Assembly (NCBI GenBank): GCA_025357995.1
Contig: JANYLF010000325.1
Location: 1-15,775 of the forward strand
From: Acidimicrobiia bacterium
GTDB taxonomy: Bacteria; Actinomycetota; Acidimicrobiia; IMCC26256; JAENVU01
DNA length: 15,775 nucleotides
Direction: 5' to 3'
The notes beneath the pieces are model-generated. The model saw only the letters and a list, made by a program, of their open reading frames with translations. It searched no databases and was not told the DNA's origin. Below, piece by piece: positions 14,011 through 15,775 of this stretch; position 1 is the first letter of the stretch, and each line of letters opens with the position of its first letter. The position numbers were made by a program, and so were the translations under genes.

Positions 14011-15177
14011 TTACCCCAGGCGTTCGCTCGGGACGTGGAAGTAGTCCTGATAGCGGCGCGAGCGCTCGCGCCACTCCGCCTCGTTCAAGTCGGTCTCGGC
14101 CCAGGTGTACTCGTGCACACCGTGCGCGCCCTGGGGATTCGCGGCGAGAAACGCGCGCATCCGGCCTTCGGTCTCGTTGGTGAGCTCGAGGCCGAGCGCG
14201 TCGTAGATCGCGCCGATGGTGCCGAACGGATCGGCCATGAACTCGGCGAATTGGAGATCGACGAACCGCGAGTTGTCGACCGCGCCGGTCTCCCGTGCGA
14301 TCACCGACCGGTCGAGTCCGTCGACGATGTACTCCGCGAACTCGGCCGCGGCCTCGGGCACCGTGGTGCGATCTGTCGCGAGCTCGCGCAGCTTGGCCAC
14401 CAACGACGACAGCGACGCGATGATGCGCAAGGGGTCGCGGTGGGTCTGGACGAGCAGCGCGTTCGGGTACTCGGCCAGCAACGCCTCCAGCGACCAGATG
14501 TGAGCGGGGGATTTCAACACCCACCGGTCGGTCGGATGCTGCGACTGGAGATGCTGGACGAAGATGCGGTGCCAGTCGTAGAGCGGGGCCATATCGGCCT
14601 CGTGCAACAACCAGTGACCGTAGGACGGCACGCGGTACGCCGTCGGGAAGATCATCGATCGAAATTCGGAGCCGGTCATCCGCACACATTCCTGCGGGAG
14701 TTGCGCGCCCATCGGGTGCATCGCCCGGAATCCAGGCAGCACCATGTCGACCATGGCGAGCGTCTCGTTGACCTCCACGATCCGCGGGTCGGTCGCGTAG
14801 GTCGCGGTTTCTGGCGGCGGACACGGACGGTCCACTTCCCACGTGAGGGGTACGCGGTTCGCGGGGTCTTGCGCGAGGAGGTCGTGGAGGATTGTGGTGC
14901 CGGTCCGGCCCTGGCCGACGATCACAATGGGCGGCACCACGTCGACGTCCGCGATCTGGGGATGCTCATTGCGGTACGCCATGATCCCGAGCCGATCGCG
15001 GAGGTACCCGGTGATCTCGCCCGGCACCATCACGTTGCCGATGTCGTTGAGTTCGGCCTCGCGCTCGAGCGCGTCGACGAAAACATCGAGTCCCTCGCGC
15101 CAACGCGGATCCCCGAAGTCGTCGGTGCCGGCCTCGTCGATTGCGGCCTGGATCAACGCTTCGGTGTCAATGGTCAT
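14011..15177 (-). CDS. Sulfotransferase-family protein
   Basis: 388 aa from ATG 15177. The PAPS phosphosulfate loop is VGQGRTGTTILHDLL (87-101); the 3'-phosphate region is LLVQTHRDPLRIIASLSSLV (241-260), with HRDP and the following serines; between them is WVLKSPAHIWSLEALL (219-234). This layout is that of the bacterial Sulfotransfer_3-type family, abundant in mycobacteria and Acidimicrobiia, whose members sulfate lipids, sterols or glycolipids; the acceptor is unknown. The frame extends to ATG 15252, adding 25 residues that overlap the divergent gene; 15177 is preferred because a TAnnnT element precedes it. It shares a 67-bp divergent region with the DUF1214-like gene. Confidence 0.92.
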   Translation of the reverse strand: MTIDTEALIQAAIDEAGTDDFGDPRWREGLDVFVDALEREAELNDIGNVMVPGEITGYLRDRLGIMAYRNEHPQIADVDVVPPIVIVGQGRTGTTILHDLLAQDPANRVPLTWEVDRPCPPPETATYATDPRIVEVNETLAMVDMVLPGFRAMHPMGAQLPQECVRMTGSEFRSMIFPTAYRVPSYGHWLLHEADMAPLYDWHRIFVQHLQSQHPTDRWVLKSPAHIWSLEALLAEYPNALLVQTHRDPLRIIASLSSLVAKLRELATDRTTVPEAAAEFAEYIVDGLDRSVIARETGAVDNSRFVDLQFAEFMADPFGTIGAIYDALGLELTNETEGRMRAFLAANPQGAHGVHEYTWAETDLNEAEWRERSRRYQDYFHVPSERLG

Positions 15178-15183
15178 CTCGGG

Positions 15184-15189
15184 AGAGTA
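15184..15189 (-). promoter_or_regulatory. Candidate -10 element for the sulfotransferase gene
   Basis: On the minus strand TACTCT lies 6 nt before ATG 15177 with no Shine-Dalgarno, favouring this start over ATG 15252. Confidence 0.45.
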
Positions 15190-15244
15190 GAACAGGTTCT
15201 CGCGCGCCTGCGGCAAGAGGGCGTGACCGACTTCGGGGGTATCC

Positions 15245-15775
15245 ATGGCCATGGACGAGTGTGAGAGTCGGGCGGCGTTCGTCGACCTGCTGGCGACGAT
15301 GGGGGAGGTCGCCGACAGTTACGCCGGCGAAGCGTGGGGCATCGCCGGGCCCGAGGACACCGCCGGCGCGCTCCGTGCCCTTGCCCATCTGCTCGAAGGC
15401 GGGCTGCTCGGGCACTTCGAAGACAATCCGAAGGCGCCGGTCTTTCGCCAGATCGTGAGCTCCACCCGTAAGAGCCTCGGTGACAATGCCGACGCGATCT
15501 ACTTCGACACCGCGGTCTCCAACGCGTACATGTACTGCGTGACCGGCAACACCGCCGGCGCGATCTACACCAGCTTCACGATGGAGGAAGGCGGCGGCGA
15601 CGGTGCATTCCCCGATTCCACCGGCGGCATCATCAACGACACCCAGTTCGACATCGATGCCGATGGCACCTTCGCGATCACCCTCGGCGGTCCGGCGCAG
15701 GACCGGAACTGGTTGCCGTTGACCGATCACACGACGCGCATCACCTCGCGTCATTACTGGGAAGAGCTGTGGCGT
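15245..15775 (+). CDS. DUF1214-like protein, C-terminus cut by window edge
   Basis: 177 codons are visible, open to the right end of the window. The N-terminal ~75 residues are helical (ESRAAFVDLLATMGEVADSY; TAGALRALAHLLEGGLL). Then comes a beta-rich part with YFDTAVSNAYMYCVTGNTAG, FDIDADGTFAITLGG, and NWLPLTDHTTRITSRHYWEE. This succession resembles DUF1214 proteins, where a strand pair precedes N-W-L-x-L...R-x-Y/W. Function is unknown. Proteins of this kind often lie beside sulfotransferase-family genes in mycobacteria and related bacteria. ATG 15245 and ATG 15251 (MAMDE) are both possible; neither has a good ribosome-binding site. Confidence 0.75.
   Translation, partial: MAMDECESRAAFVDLLATMGEVADSYAGEAWGIAGPEDTAGALRALAHLLEGGLLGHFEDNPKAPVFRQIVSSTRKSLGDNADAIYFDTAVSNAYMYCVTGNTAGAIYTSFTMEEGGGDGAFPDSTGGIINDTQFDIDADGTFAITLGGPAQDRNWLPLTDHTTRITSRHYWEELWR

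Noticed and set aside
14035..15264. A 409-codon plus-strand open frame opposite the sulfotransferase
   Set aside because: The opposite strand carries clear PAPS-binding motifs; this frame has no motif and biased composition.

Overview
The window is high-GC, densely coded DNA with almost no intergenic space. Gene content and style point to an actinobacterium, most likely class Acidimicrobiia (Ilumatobacter/Microtrichales-like). The supporting families are a DUF6777 exported protein, mycobacterial-type standalone LigD polymerase, HSD17B4-like SDR, amidohydrolase-2, sulfotransferase with a DUF1214-like neighbour, and leaderless-looking starts. The taxonomic call is inference. No rRNA, tRNA, CRISPR array, insertion sequence or phage gene was seen.

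Layout. (1) 1-1603, minus: a tandem universal stress protein overlaps by ATGA a phosphoribosyltransferase/alpha-beta hydrolase fusion that runs off the left edge. (2) 1710-3319, plus: a standalone LigD-type primase-polymerase, a dense cluster of short palindromes, then a HIT hydrolase. (3) 3446-4705, plus: a glyoxalase (VOC) gene missing its last strands runs in frame, with no stop codon, into a complete HSD17B4-like short-chain dehydrogenase. (4) 4731-5261, minus: a His-rich lipoprotein, convergent with the SDR and divergent from (5) a cytoplasmic GH29 alpha-L-fucosidase (5383-6837). (6) 6882-8123, plus: an amidohydrolase-2 gene interrupted by one in-frame amber codon at codon 32, behind a candidate operator. 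(7) 8124-8561: a mostly empty gap with one doubtful small ORF and a hairpin. (8) 8562-9314, minus: an SDR-fold protein with the Ser-Tyr-Arg triad and altered glycine loop of halohydrin dehalogenases, divergent from (9) a zinc alcohol dehydrogenase and a PaaI-type thioesterase (9398-11233, plus). (10) 11371-13921, plus: two exported proteins, a DUF6777 membrane-anchored protein and a Kelch-like lipoprotein, ending at a large two-stem hairpin. (11) 14011-15177, minus: a sulfotransferase-family protein, divergent from a DUF1214-like protein cut by the right edge.

How they fit together. The SDR, amidohydrolase, ADH, thioesterase and sulfotransferase families are typical of the lipid, steroid and xenobiotic catabolic genes of this bacterial class. 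The halohydrin dehalogenase candidate next to an alcohol dehydrogenase is the most interesting element: together they could handle an epoxide or halohydrin and the resulting alcohol. This is inference from adjacency.

Starts fall into two classes. Some have a good Shine-Dalgarno (VOC, ADH, thioesterase, DUF6777, Kelch). Others have none, but carry a TAnnnT hexamer 6-8 nt before the start codon (ligD, fucosidase, amidohydrolase, HHDH-like SDR, sulfotransferase), as expected for leaderless mRNAs. Two genes look damaged: the VOC gene and the amidohydrolase.
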